Shown here: positions 24,181 through 36,132 of the stretch, in pieces
Numbering within the stretch: the stretch's first letter is position 1
Layout: every line of letters starts with the position of its first letter
Source: Paragonimus westermani
Taxonomy: Eukaryota; Platyhelminthes; Trematoda; Plagiorchiida; Troglotrematidae
Reading direction: 5' to 3'
Assembly (NCBI GenBank): GCA_008508345.1
Contig: QNGE01000408.1
Location: 62,001 to 126,000 of the forward strand
DNA: 64,000 bases
Notes under the pieces: model-generated
What the model was told of the DNA's origin: nothing
The model's input: the letters and a program-made list of their open reading frames with translations, nothing else
The model's database searches: none
Program-made: the position numbers and the translations under genes

Positions 24181-27100
24181 AGTGAAATCTGTCTTTTACG
24201 GTATTAAGCCTGAAGGATTTGTGTATGTTACACCAAACAGATGCTGCCACTCATGTACCTACCTTGGAAAAAGCTACGTTCAACAATTGCGTGAGACTTC
24301 TTTTCTGATATCTACCAACGGTAAGCCCGGCGGTGGCCCCATAATAAGATCGCCTTTATGACAGCGTCGCTTTCCATGAATAGTGAAATTGTACAATGTG
24401 TGTACGAGTTAATATTAACCGTCTTAACAGTCCATGCTTGTTTCCCCTTTTCCTGTTCCAGGCCCTCACTATAACCAACATCACATGATACACAAACCTA
24501 GTAATACGGCTTACAGGTATCACCGCATATTTCCCTGATTGCCATTGTTGCATCACCAACATCACGGACGGTATCACAGCAGTTATTAGGTTTTCCGAAC
24601 TTGGCAGCGATGTGGGCAGATTTGTTCCAAACGGTCTCCTGTGTGCTATGTGAGTTTCAGAACAGATGAACAAGTCTGTAGAGAAGGGCTTACTTTTCCA
24701 ACGATCCTTATAAAACCGACGACTATTCTGGTTATGATGATGTGCTTATTAGGCCACAATATCATTCGGCTGTCGTCACTGTGTGTATACATACTAAGAA
24801 TTGCCTCTGGGTTCACAAGTAGAGGGGCTAGCTTCCGTCCTTCGCTTAGTCTTTTTCTCTGATGAACAACCACATCCAGTAGAACGTCCATAATCACCAA
24901 ACCTCCAATAACATCTGATTTGCCTTCTTAAACCTTCTCTACATATCTTAAACTCAATGACCATCATGGTGATAACCCAGTCATCTATGTTCCGATAAAC
25001 CTACTAAATCATTGACTTAAAAGGGCGGAAATATTAGGGAAGATTGCCAGAAATGATGCGCACCGGCTGGTTAGTACAGACCCTCTTTATGTGTACCTGG
25101 CTGAAATAATGGTCAGGGCCTCAGAGGTAAGTATGCACAGTGAACGATTTTCAAGCTTAGTCGGTTGCAGGGGGTCGGTAACAGGAACAAAAGTGAACAC
25201 TAAGAACACGCTACCGTGGCTGTTTCTCTCTTTCTCTTTAGTTATTCACTGTTCAAGAACAGCTATGCCCATGTGCTGGTGAATGTCACTCACACGGGAA
25301 GGATTAATTTCCGGCTTACAGCTATGTTTAATTTAGTTGCTAATGCGTACAGCTCAAGAAGTCGGTGACCGAAATTCGGTAGGTGGTAAATCTCAGTAAA
25401 GCTTAGTTAAACGGTCACGCAATAGTGGCATGACTGAGCTGATTCAAAGAGGGCTGTAATATGACCCAAGTTAAATGCCACCGGCCAATCAAACTTGGCA
25501 GTAAAAATGTCAAACTGAGTACCACTCACACATGGCCATAGCTTTCGCTTTAAGATAGACTTTCTAATCGGCCCCTTTCTGAAACAGGCACCTGACTCGA
25601 GGTTCGTTTTTGTTAGAGCTCGTCAATAGTGTCACGGCAGGGATAAGTATTCCAACCACGCATCCACGAGACAGCAGTGTTGACCACTGTCCCAGTAACG
25701 TCGTGTTGTGCACGATCGGATTTTTATATATGAACCATGGACCACCCTCGCCTGTGAATAATGATCAGGCTACTCGTTCATCTTGATGAGGGATCAACAC
25801 CTATACTTACATTCAAACTCACCAAAACGCGTGCAGCGTTTACTTAATTAATCAGTGGAAGAACTATTTGTCAAAGAATACAAGCACGTTCTACCACTCG
25901 AACACAGCTGAAAGTCAGTCCTAGTCTGGTTTGCATGCATCTATTTTCTTGACATGTGTATCATTTGTTTGTCAATGTCCAATTTTGGGTCAAAATCAGG
26001 TTACGACCTTAACATGACAGTATTGTGTAGTGTTGACTGCTTAATGGTTAAGAGTGGCCATACGATGCCACTGTCAAGCCAAGCCGAATAAATACTCAGT
26101 TCAATCGTCGATCCCCAATACACATCACCTTAACCATGTACAAACTGTTATGTGTGAGATTAAACCCACAAAACCAAGTGCACCTGGGCGAATCGATTAA
26201 CTTATAAGTAATGTTGCAAATTCCATAATTCAGCTGAGACTTAATTGCAAAAAATTTGAGCTTCGGTTTGATTCGAATGGGCGACAGAAACTGCATGCAC
26301 AAACGAATGAAACGTTGTGCCAAATGAGCTACGAAGGCAGTCCGGGAGGTCATAGTTGGACTGAACTACCAACCCACATTTATTTCACGCTTATGTGAGA
26401 CCTTTCATACTGTGGCAGAGCAAAACCGAAGTGAGCCGTAATGCGTCCATTTTCTTGAACAGGCAGCATCCGGTAGCAGTCTGCCTGCTCACATGGGTTA
26501 TGGTGAATAAATCTCTTTCGACAGATATAAGGAAGATGAAGCTTGAGTCAACGTACCACCGGTTTGTTGAGAGTAGAATAACTTAGTGTACGGTACCGTC
26601 CTCCTGTGGTAAATTTCCATAGAATGTGATAACTTCAACGTGTATAACGGTTGGACAACGTAGCGACTCCATTTTCTTGACTCTAAAGTGTTCCGTCTCC
26701 ACACATTGCTGTCAAGCCTACTGCACACCACCCTAAACGGACACCCTACTCCCATCGCTAAGACTTTCACAAGCTTATCTGTTTTCTGCCCGATAAGCTT
26801 TTTGCGTTGGTTTGTCTCGTTTAAATACCCTTTGACTAAGTCACAATTGGAAGGGAACTGTGATAGACACAACAGAACATCGAAATGGTGCCTCCATCCC
26901 TTGTTGTGCCGACGATAAGTGGTCTCCAAATTTTCAAATTGCCTGGTTTTTGTTTGGAGAGAATCCGGTGGCTTCTCATCTATTAATTAGCTTGGTTTTC
27001 GGGGATATGCAGCTGTCTCCGCTCGGGTCTGATGCCCACGGTCCGAGGAAATGGTATCTGATTTCAGCAAGTAACCAAATACGTGCGGCAGACCAGGCTA

Positions 27101-27699
27101 ATTGCTCTTTCTTCGATAGTTATTGTGTTAGAAAATTATTCGTAGTAACCCAGCTGAGTTGGCAAAACTGGATGTGCCGATCGCGAAAGACCATTCACAC
27201 TGTTCGCAATGAGGTCAAGAATATCACCAAGTGAATCCAAAGACTGATATTGATCCAGGTCACCAAATACTGGAGTGTACACACCAGAAACTTTCACGGC
27301 ATGCACAACAATGCGCCTGTCTTGCTTTGTTGATCTCTGTGGGTATCAGAGAGCTATTCTAGGTGAGTTCAGCTGATTCAATCTGGGTTTCTCTGATGTG
27401 AGTTGCTGCTGTTGTGGTTAGCTTGTACAGCTTCCACAGTTCAACAACTTTAGGGAAAATAACTTTCACTGGACTCGGACAGTGCATGTAACTCGGATTG
27501 GAACATTGTCGCCGAAATCTCCTATGCAGGATATCCGAATGACAGAACCTTGTTAGTTTTTTTATCGTACACTTCTGATTAAGTTAGTATCATAAAATTA
27601 CTTTCAGATACGTTGACCACCAGCAATTGCCGGTACATGACAACACCCATTTGACATGGTATCGTTCTTAGCTTGCTGGTGCATGACAGTCTATAACAG
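24181..27699. other. No gene recognised; one dispersed repeat copy
   Basis: Short open frames only. The stretch at about 25595-25790 resembles 36437-36640 (see that repeat). Nothing else here could be assigned. Confidence 0.45.
25595..25790. repeat. Dispersed ~200-bp repeat, copy A
   Basis: Shares TTAGAGCTCGTCA, then GTCACGG-CAGGRATA, ACGACCGA-like and TGTGA..AATAATCAGG words in the same order with 36437-36640. Diverged and short, with no coding potential. It could be a SINE or a MITE remnant. Confidence 0.5.
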
Positions 27700-28076
27700 T
27701 CACCTTATATAAATATCAGAGCGAGTATCCACTTGCTGCTCTTCCCTTGCCTGGACTAATTTATTCATCCGTAGTTTTATAGTGGTGGAAAGTTTAGAAC
27801 AACTTGATTGGTTTGAACGTTGCACTGATAGTCTGTACCTAATGACGCATTGCTCGGACTCTGCATTTTTAAAGAAAAACATCAAGAGTTGTGGGTTATG
27901 CCTCATGTGTACAGTGCGGATAGCATTAGGTATCTGTGGAAGCGAGTGTCGGCTATTTGTTACGGTAGATTTCACTGATCCTCTACTACAGCCAATTGTG
28001 TTAGTAGAGGTAATCGTAGATGACGTAAATGTCTTTGATGTGATGAGCGTTGAGCCACATTTTGCAGAAAGTGCTC
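27700..28076 (-). other. Candidate exon, Ser/Thr-rich, unassigned
   Basis: A minus-strand segment open for about 120 codons lies between a plausible acceptor (ACTGTACTACAG before 28076) and a possible donor (ATAAG|GTGACT near 27700). It contains TFTSSTITSTNTIGC and NAIRTVHMRHNPQ, and its composition is coding-like. It lies downstream of the EGF exons on the same strand, so it could encode part of an intracellular tail, but no family is recognisable and it may be spurious. Confidence 0.25.
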
Positions 28077-29689
28077 TGTAGTACAGTTTAACCATACTTA
28101 GAAGTTATTGTAAATAAACAGGATTGAATGACACCTGATATTTTCTTGAAATTCTCCAGGACAACTTTGTTAAGCTAACATGAATCTGTATTTGCACATC
28201 CTCTAATCACGAAAAACGACATTGGGAACTGTGAACACTAAAGTGGTTACTCTTTGTAGAATCAGATCCACAGGGATGCACTACCAGTTAAAAGTCGAAC
28301 AAACAAGTACCTGGACGTTGACTGGATTTCAAATGTTCACAACCAAAAGGTTCGCCAAGTGAATGCAACAGGGTGGATTGAATCCTAACCATTTGATATC
28401 GGTTTGCATATTCCACCCGGGAAACGATCGACTTGGGATTGAAGGCGGGACCTATACGCTTGGGAGATGGTTAGTGAAGGTTACCAAGATTTGTTTGCCA
28501 AATGTAGAATAATAGTTTGTTTGGGTCGATAAACTTGGTTTCGGTAGCCTCGTGGTCCATGCTAAAAATATCGGGCCTCTACTTCTGTGTGAACAATTTG
28601 TTTTTGTCGGTACCGTGTCGGTAAGGTGACCAAGTGGAAAGGCGACAGGCTCCGTCGGGATTGAATCAATTAGCTAATTAAAGCACAGCTACTGGAGAGT
28701 CTAACTAGCGAACCACCCGATCCGAGTTCCAGGCTGAATGTTAGAATGGCTGGTAGCGTCAACTGAACAACTGCAGCTGGTCGTCCAATAGGACCTAACT
28801 GTGTGAAGCCACCGATAGCGATAAACATATGAGACGTAATTTGGGAGATTTTAGATTGTGAGACAAACGGAAGACCATTTTTGTTACAGTAATTTCTTAA
28901 ATAAACGTGACCATTTAGAATGCAAAGTGTATCCAACCTACAGGGTAGTTGCACAGGTCAACTGCGTCTTTTTAATGATGACGTTGTTGGTGTGCGTTCA
29001 CCACCGATTATCACTATTCAAGCCACGCTAATTCAAATCGTTCTGGTATAATCGATAAATGGGGTTACTCCCAAAAAGAAACTCCAAAGCAAAGCTTTCC
29101 TCATTTTGAGTTGAAAAGATGGGATGAGTCAGCAGGATGGAAACACGTGCAATATAGCAACTGTACACACGCATAGTCAAAATGCTGACAGCAATAACTT
29201 TGTTGATAAAACTCTGATGGAAATGGCCGTCTTCAAAGTGACTGGAGCACTGGCAGTATCGATCGGCACTTCCGACACGCTGGGGACCATCTTTGAAGCA
29301 CGAGTTGTTTTGATATTTTGCTAACCATGATGTCATCTTTATGGCGGGAAGTTTTACCGTCATCTAAGATTTATGATAGGTGTGGAACGAAAACCTTTGT
29401 TACGTTAATTTCGTTGCTTATAACTAGTCAGTGATTTGGCTGATTGAAGTTGAACACCCTTTATGTTTAATCGCAGCTTTCACATTCTGATAGGCTCTCC
29501 GATCAATTCTGTGTCCTGCTCGATTGGTCTCAAACTTTCACTTGACAACGTAACAGCTCAGACTGATGAGCAGATGTCATGAATACGCATAATTTATGGA
29601 TGTTACTTGATGCATGTAAGTAGTGCGAACGTAATACATAGTTTGTGAGTACTTCCGAAGCGTGAACAGAACGGATATGCGAAAACATT
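28077..29689. other. No firmly supported gene
   Basis: Contains a minus-strand open segment (28670-28954) and overlapping frames on both strands at 29028-29363. None shows a recognisable family. Confidence 0.4.
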
Positions 29690-29860
29690 GTACTTTGCGC
29701 TGATGGCTAACCAGGGATTCACCAAAAGACACGGTTGTTCGCCACGTTTGCAATGGGAATATAATAGAAACCAAACTGACAACTAATATCGTGCATGTAA
29801 TCAAAATTATCTTGTCGAGCAAGGGATCAGTTGGGCACACTAAGTCTGAACGCGGGTTAG
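29690..29860 (-). other. Candidate transmembrane exon, unassigned
   Basis: The minus-strand frame reads KTPNPRSDLVCPTDPLLDK followed by a ~20-residue hydrophobic run (IILITCTILVVSLVSIIF) and then a more polar segment. A hydrophobic span downstream of the EGF exons on the same strand would suit the membrane anchor of a type I receptor. Splice signals are weak and the link to the EGF gene is unproven. Confidence 0.25.
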
Positions 29861-32800
29861 GCGTTTTTTGACTGTCTTGATTTCCACTTCAACCAACACC
29901 ACGTTTCTATATTTAAATGCCGATTCCGTGTATATGATCGCGACTGCGTTTGTGCGTTTTCTTGGCACGTTAAACATTCGATCAAATACTTATCGTAGCA
30001 GTTAATAAGAAGCCTTTTAAGGCAGTCTTCGTTATCTAATTCCGCCAGCCTTTTTCTATGCTGTTTTCTGATCACATGTGTATACACAAAATTAGGGGAC
30101 CTTGGGGAACTATGAGTTCGTTGTGTATGCATACTTGTTTGCGATGGACAGAGTTGACGCTAAGTCTGATCCTCACTTCCGTTAACTTTTTTCAAACGTT
30201 GACATGAGGTGCTCCCTAGTCAGTATTGTTACGTAGCTCAGGTGAGCTAATCTACTTGTAATTAGTGCAAAAATCGTCGTCTTGTCAACAGAGTACCGGA
30301 AATTTATGGATCACTTAATAACCATCTCGTGGACGAAAGATTGGCGCAACAAAATGTCAGCACAAATAACGAACAAGAAACTGGAATCGACTACCAAGTG
30401 AATAAAAAATATAGTCCACAAGCTTAAATTTCAAGTTGATGCAGCACCCAACCGTCAATTAAAGTTTGTTCAGATAAGTTCTGAATGGGAGAGAAGTTTG
30501 GCTCTTCAATTTTAGTCACAAGACACCGTCGAAGAATGACGGTAATAGTTGAAAAGGAATTTATAATGGTTGGCTTGCCTTCAATAAAATCAGTCACCAT
30601 TCTACGGAACAGCACCTTAACAGATTATGCTGTTTTTTGCATTCACAGAGATTCCGCGGTCGATTGATTTAGCCGTATCACCAGTGAATAATGTTTATCT
30701 TCGATAGACAAAAACACTCATCCATGCCGCGCAACGCGTGGTCCGCAGAGCAAATTGTAAACTAAACTGCAGCAAAGGTGTTAATTCCTGGCTACCCACA
30801 AAACAAACCTCCGTTTGATCTAGTCAGTGTCTTGGGTTTGTTTTACTGAACGACAACGATGCCAAAAACGATCAGCCAGACCGAGTATACCCCAAAAGAT
30901 TATCAGTGGTTTGGCAGCCGAAAAGGCAAAAAAGGCAGACAAACATTCTACAACAACAACTGACGGTCAGGACGAACAGAACACAAGTGAATTTAGAACC
31001 TGTATAAGAGGCGCCGAAAAGATACCGCATTTACCGTCCTCGATGGACTATGGCGCATTACATACCTCGACAATAACTTCATATTCGATAGCCATACGGG
31101 CGTTTGGGTAATCATTCAGAAATGCAAGTATATTAATGATAGAAACCTCATTGTTTTACCGTTCCGAATAATATGGTTCTAATGTCGCTCATTACTCCCT
31201 CTGAGGGTGTCAAGAACAGTTGATTTATTGCATTACTCCACATCGGACCCAGATAACTTAACCTTAACAAAAATTGCCAAATATATTCGGACGTCCCAAA
31301 CTGCTGTCTTCAGTTTATTTCACGCTAGAGAACACGTGCCCGTAAACTTGAACACCTGCCATGTGATTTTCATGCAGCAGTCAAATTTCACATGCTCTAG
31401 TTACACTTGTAATGACCGTTTTCCTTACAAGACCTCTTTAGATCTTTTGTGTTCTCATTTCCCGAAAAAACAGTTCGATTTTCTTCACTATGATAGCTGT
31501 TTTGAAATGTCTTCCATTCACCACACCGCTTTTGGTATAGCTCACTTTAACACTGATTTTCACCACTGTTGACATTTCCGAAATTTTCGGTCATTTCTTC
31601 TGTTAAGTGTTTCATGGAGCTGCTATCGTATGTAACTGTTTCCAGAAATTCTACTCTCCTAACAACTTTTTCAATAGTCTATTCTTGTCATCCCGTCAGG
31701 AAGTGCGCTAAGTAGAATCCCTCCTGTTCAACATGACAGTGGATCTCACCCTTCCCTCATGACTTGACTTTTATGACGACGTCCCGGGCCTCCTGGACTA
31801 ACTGATGCAAAAGAATGAGGTCATAGTATCCGTCGTCAAGAAGAGGTCCTTGGTGTTTAGTTTAGTAAGACCCCAACTGATCCCAACGGAAATGTTCTGT
31901 ACATATACAGTGGCTGACAAACAGTGGAAGGTCAGTATACTGATATTTTTCTCGCCTGAAATCGTTAGTGGTCTGACTTCCTTCCTGTTGCGCACCGTAT
32001 TATGAAATATACTCGATGATGCTTTCGACTGGAAAGATGCACTGTCGAAGACAGCCAACAAGGACTTGAAGAGGATGACGGAAGAAATATCGCAGGCACC
32101 CATGAAAACAACGACGATTGCAGCTTCTCTGCCAGTACCTAATCCTCCGTCCGGCAAACTAACAGACACTTAGAGTGGTGAATGAGAAAGCGCCGAAGGA
32201 ATTGGCAGCACATTCAAAGCAACAAGTCACAGATGGTTCCGTCTCTCTTAACACAGAACGACGTACTCTTTCAAAGCCATGCAAACGCTGATGAACTAAA
32301 TGTTCCCAAAATCTAGTCGCCCATACCATACCACAAAGCAGGGGTTACTAATAGACTGATACGTATCTTTACTAATCATCACTCCAGCGGTCCCTGAGAG
32401 ACATCTCCAGTCATGTTCTACCGCAAGTCCTTGGATTCTTAACTGATAACTAGGGTGAAGATCCGCAGTAATGAGGATGCAGATGAGATGTGGGATGTTT
32501 CTTTGGGACATACACAGTGCTGTAAGCGCGCGTTGCTCCCTTCCAAGATATAGTTTCACAACATCTACGGCACTTGCTGATGAAAACTAACGCGGATTCC
32601 ATTGTCACAAATATTTGTATTGCGTCCAGCAGCCCTACACGCAACCCACAACCTCACTCTAAGCGACGCTTTCATTGAAATTTTATCATCGAAAACTGTG
32701 CTTATATCGAGGACGTAAAAGTCCTCTCTTGGGAACATGCACAATGTGGACTTGTGAAGAATAAATTGCCAACGTTAATTTTACTTGTTATCGTTTGCAA

Positions 32801-33939
32801 GTGATCTTCCTGGGACTGGGGCTATCGATCCAACTAACCATAAGCTTTTCATAAGAAGAAGTTCGGTAGTAGATTTGTAGTAGTTATCAACGGATAAATC
32901 GCTCATACCAAACCATCAAGGTTAACGATAATCATACCGCGCTCGTAGCCTTAAAGTCTTAACTTAAGGGTTCGTGAAAAAATAATGATCAAAGCACATT
33001 CCTTCAAGTATTAATTCAGTACTATCTGAGAGAACCACTTTCCAGAGATATCAGAACAGCCCACTGTCTTACGTGAAAAAAATCCAGATCGATCGTTTAA
33101 ATTGACCAGAAATTCTGGGAGAACAAAACAGGACAATTGGCTTAACTGTGGATAACACATATAGTTGTGCTTGCCGTGTGGCCGCTTTGCGAATAAAAAC
33201 AATCCCATAGGGTTAGACACACTGACTTAGAGAAGAAGGACTAAATTAGATACCGTAGCTACGAACATGAGGAACATTGTAAACTGTTTAGTAGTCCCTC
33301 AGCACGTTTTTGATTCACTCGCACTGCCTTCGAACGGTGTAGTGACGCTTGAAAATTGCAAGCTTCCCTCACTACCAGATAATGTGTAGGTTTACATTAG
33401 TTTCTCTTCGATTTTGCGAATCTCTTTCGCTTTTTCCTCAGTTGGTGGGAAAGTGATCGTCATTTAGATGTCACTACTCGATCCTGCACTGACCGCTGGC
33501 TGTCGGGATATTTCATAAACAGTCGGCTGGAACGCCTGACCTATAACGGTAGGTAATATAACAACGACAAACTACGCACTAAAGTGTTATGGGTTTATAG
33601 GCTTTTACAGAACAGAGTGAAACTCTTGCATGCGGATTCCTGTTTTCTTGCTGGCTGATAAAAATTATGTTGGATGGTTTGTACTTGTAGATAAGAAGTG
33701 CCTGGAAATAAATAAAGGATAAATTCAATGAATCTTCTAACTGTAGTCATTTCAATAACAAACATTGAAACACACTGAAACAGCATTTAATCAGACATAC
33801 GCAGCTGGTGAACTGTGAGACTGAGCTAATATGACAGTTAGCAAACTTGCAGTACCGTTTGTCTCACACGGATGTATCGATCGGCTAATATTTTAAAATT
33901 TTTCAACTGATCCAGCTGCTACTACACAATTGGGCAATG
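29861..33939. other. No firmly supported gene
   Basis: A minus-strand open segment at 29861-30132 (with RKQHRKRLAELDNEDCLKRL) and plus-strand segments at 30827-31111 and 31207-31572 have coding-like composition, but no recognisable domain or strong splice context. The 31.7-32.6 kb area may hold an old element that I could not classify. Confidence 0.4.
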
Positions 33940-34575
33940 TATTCCACTGTGAGAAATCCTAGCTGTGAGGCAGTTCTGCCTAAGAAGTAGCTTGTCTGTC
34001 CCACTACTTAGTTTCAGCGAGTGACCTCTTAAACATTCACCCTTATTTGGTGGGAGGAAGTGCATCAGTCGATGGCCTGGGGTGTAGAAAAATTAGGTCT
34101 CCGCTGAAATGTCTCTAATTCATTGAGAACTGCCCCAGTTCTGTCAGCCTTTCCGGTTAGAGGGTTAATCTAAGTCCCATAATTTTCCTAGTGCCCCGTC
34201 TCTGAACGCTTTGAATAAGAACCAAATCTTTCATGAAACAAGGACCACAGGCCTGTATATTGGTTCCCAGGTGCGGGTTGTTATGGAGACGAAAATAGTG
34301 GGGAGCATTTTAGCGTGGAAGATTCCAGAAATTCCTCCTAAAAGGTTCAGGGTTATTTTGATCTGTTTGTCCATGGTCGCACAATTTGTTGACAGATGCA
34401 TACTGTCGGCCACTGTGGTCCCCAGTTCTCGTTCGCATATTGACACAAGTAGCTTTGTGTTGTCAAGACAATAATCAGTGCAGGATTTGACACCTTTTGA
34501 CAGCGAACTACAGGTTACTCTCCATGTTCCCCTAGTTTTCGCAGTTCCAATCGTTTTGTTTCTGGCCCACAAATT
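33940..34575 (-). mobile_element. CR1-like LINE 3' fragment (reverse-transcriptase C-terminus)
   Basis: The minus strand reads ERELGTTVADSMHLSTNCAT and then LGGISGIFHA, the region after the catalytic core in CR1/Jockey-type reverse transcriptases (ERDLG....L....HC pattern). After frame changes it continues with NELETFQRRPNF and RHFSGDLIF, and then LRGHSLKL. The L/R-rich 'RRLRGDL...LRGHSLKL' series is the hallmark C-terminal end of CR1-like ORF2. Several stops and frameshifts show an old, inactive 5'-truncated copy. The LINE is seen by motif order; the clade assignment is inference. Confidence 0.75.
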
Positions 34576-35997
34576 CCTGCCTCAGTAGCCAGCAGCTAAC
34601 GTCCGCTAACCCGACTGGATTAAGGGTGTGAACTCCAGTGAGTTTTTCTAGTCTTTGCTCATTACTCCACCGCATCATTGTGGTTTGATTTGTTTGATGT
34701 ATTTTCGGGGCAGTTTGTAAATATCGAAAGGCGGAGCAAACTGAGTTAGTCCGTCAACAATGTATTACACCAATGGGTATAATGAAACTTGGTATATAAT
34801 TTAATATAAGGCGAGCCCAAATTTCAGTTCCTCTTAACAGTGTTCATTAAGTCAACCGCTGATGTCTAGGTCTGAACAGCCTGACTGTAGTCACCCATTG
34901 CTTAGTATGGTGCACAGCAGTAAGCGTCCAGGAATGAAAAGCTGATAACATTATAATGATTGTATTTTATAGTGCGTATTGGTGATCTTCAGAAGATAAT
35001 CGCAGAAATTCATAGATTTGACCAAAATACTCAAAAATTATATATATATCTATATATATTGTTATATGTGCCTAAGTATTCAGTTAAATATCCATAATGG
35101 TATACATATATACAACTGGAAAATTTGATATGTTTATGCCAATATAGACTACAATCAAGTCTTCATTTACATCAATATGATCATTTCCGATAAACATTGA
35201 ACAGCAATGCTTTACATAAGCCATTCTGTGCGTATACCGGAATCCGTAAAAAGAATGAGGCCATAACCTGACCAATCAGTTTAGAATGCAATCGAGAATT
35301 GTAACGAAGTTTGATAAACAAAGTATGAAGAACTATGGTTGACATTGTGCAAAAAACGTTCAAAAATACACTGGAAATTGCGGCCTCTTGTAGCACAAAT
35401 TGTTTGTGTTACAATGTCGGTGTTCAATAGGTGTTTCGTACTGCAGGTTTGACAGGACAAGTTTCCATCAGCGAACTCTCATAGCTCTATCTGTTTGATA
35501 GAAATGTGCGGGGGAGGGGTTAGAAAGCAAAGCAAAGGAATGTTTTGATGATAAAGTAACTATTTTGGGTTTGCCAAAGTTATGTATAAAGTAAACCGGT
35601 CGTGTTAGTCGAACTTTCTCCCCAATGCAATTTGTTTCGCTATTATTCACCTCTCCATCACGCTCATTTGGTCTGTTTGGTTTGTACTACCCTGAAAATG
35701 TCGAGAAATGAAAGAAGCCCGGCTGATAAACCTACACTGGTAATTATTCAAGAGAAGAGGATAACTGGATTTTAAATGTGGAAATCTCTCTATGATGACC
35801 GGAGAATTTCCGTCATCTTGTTAATAACTAAAGCAAACTGTGGTCGTGATCGACTGTTCGCCCCGCCTTCTGAGACACTTTATCAGTGGTACCTCTTCGA
35901 TAATGGGGTTAAAAATAAGTGTGAATTATCATGACATTAAAATTATTTGTCTTGTGCATTAAGTAGGTCTTTTAAACAGTTTCGTTCCACCGCTCAC
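34576..35997. other. No gene recognised
   Basis: AT-rich, including a TA-rich simple tract at about 35038-35065. No coding motif was seen. On the minus strand this would be an intron or 3' part of the EGF gene. Confidence 0.5.
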
Positions 35998-36132
35998 CTT
36001 TCCTCACGCCACAGTCTGGTCCGACAAATCCAACATAGCACTCACACGCGCCCGTAGAAGGTTGACACAAAGCACCATTACGACATGTACATGTTTCGGA
36101 ACACTGCAGCCCAAATTGACCGTTTGGACAAG
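35998..36132 (-). CDS. Multi-EGF protein, exon 7 (last certain exon)
   Basis: A 135-bp exon between acceptor TCAATAATACAG and donor AAAG|GTGAGC, phase 1 at both ends. It encodes one complete EGF/laminin-type repeat: CPNGQFGLQCSETCTC, then CQPSTGACECYVGFVGPDCG. It ends in a short charged tail (VRKG). Joined to the preceding exon (38341-38463), the split codon gives Thr and the repeat spacing is kept. Such repeats are extracellular and disulphide-bonded, and occur in phagocytic or adhesion receptors of the MEGF10/Draper/SCARF type and in secreted matrix proteins. The gene must continue toward lower coordinates, because the exon ends at a donor rather than a stop. Confidence 0.87.

Noticed and set aside
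31798..32169. 123-codon minus-strand ORF and neighbouring frames to 32644
   Set aside because: Both strands are open and no motif order matches a known retroelement or protein, so left unassigned.
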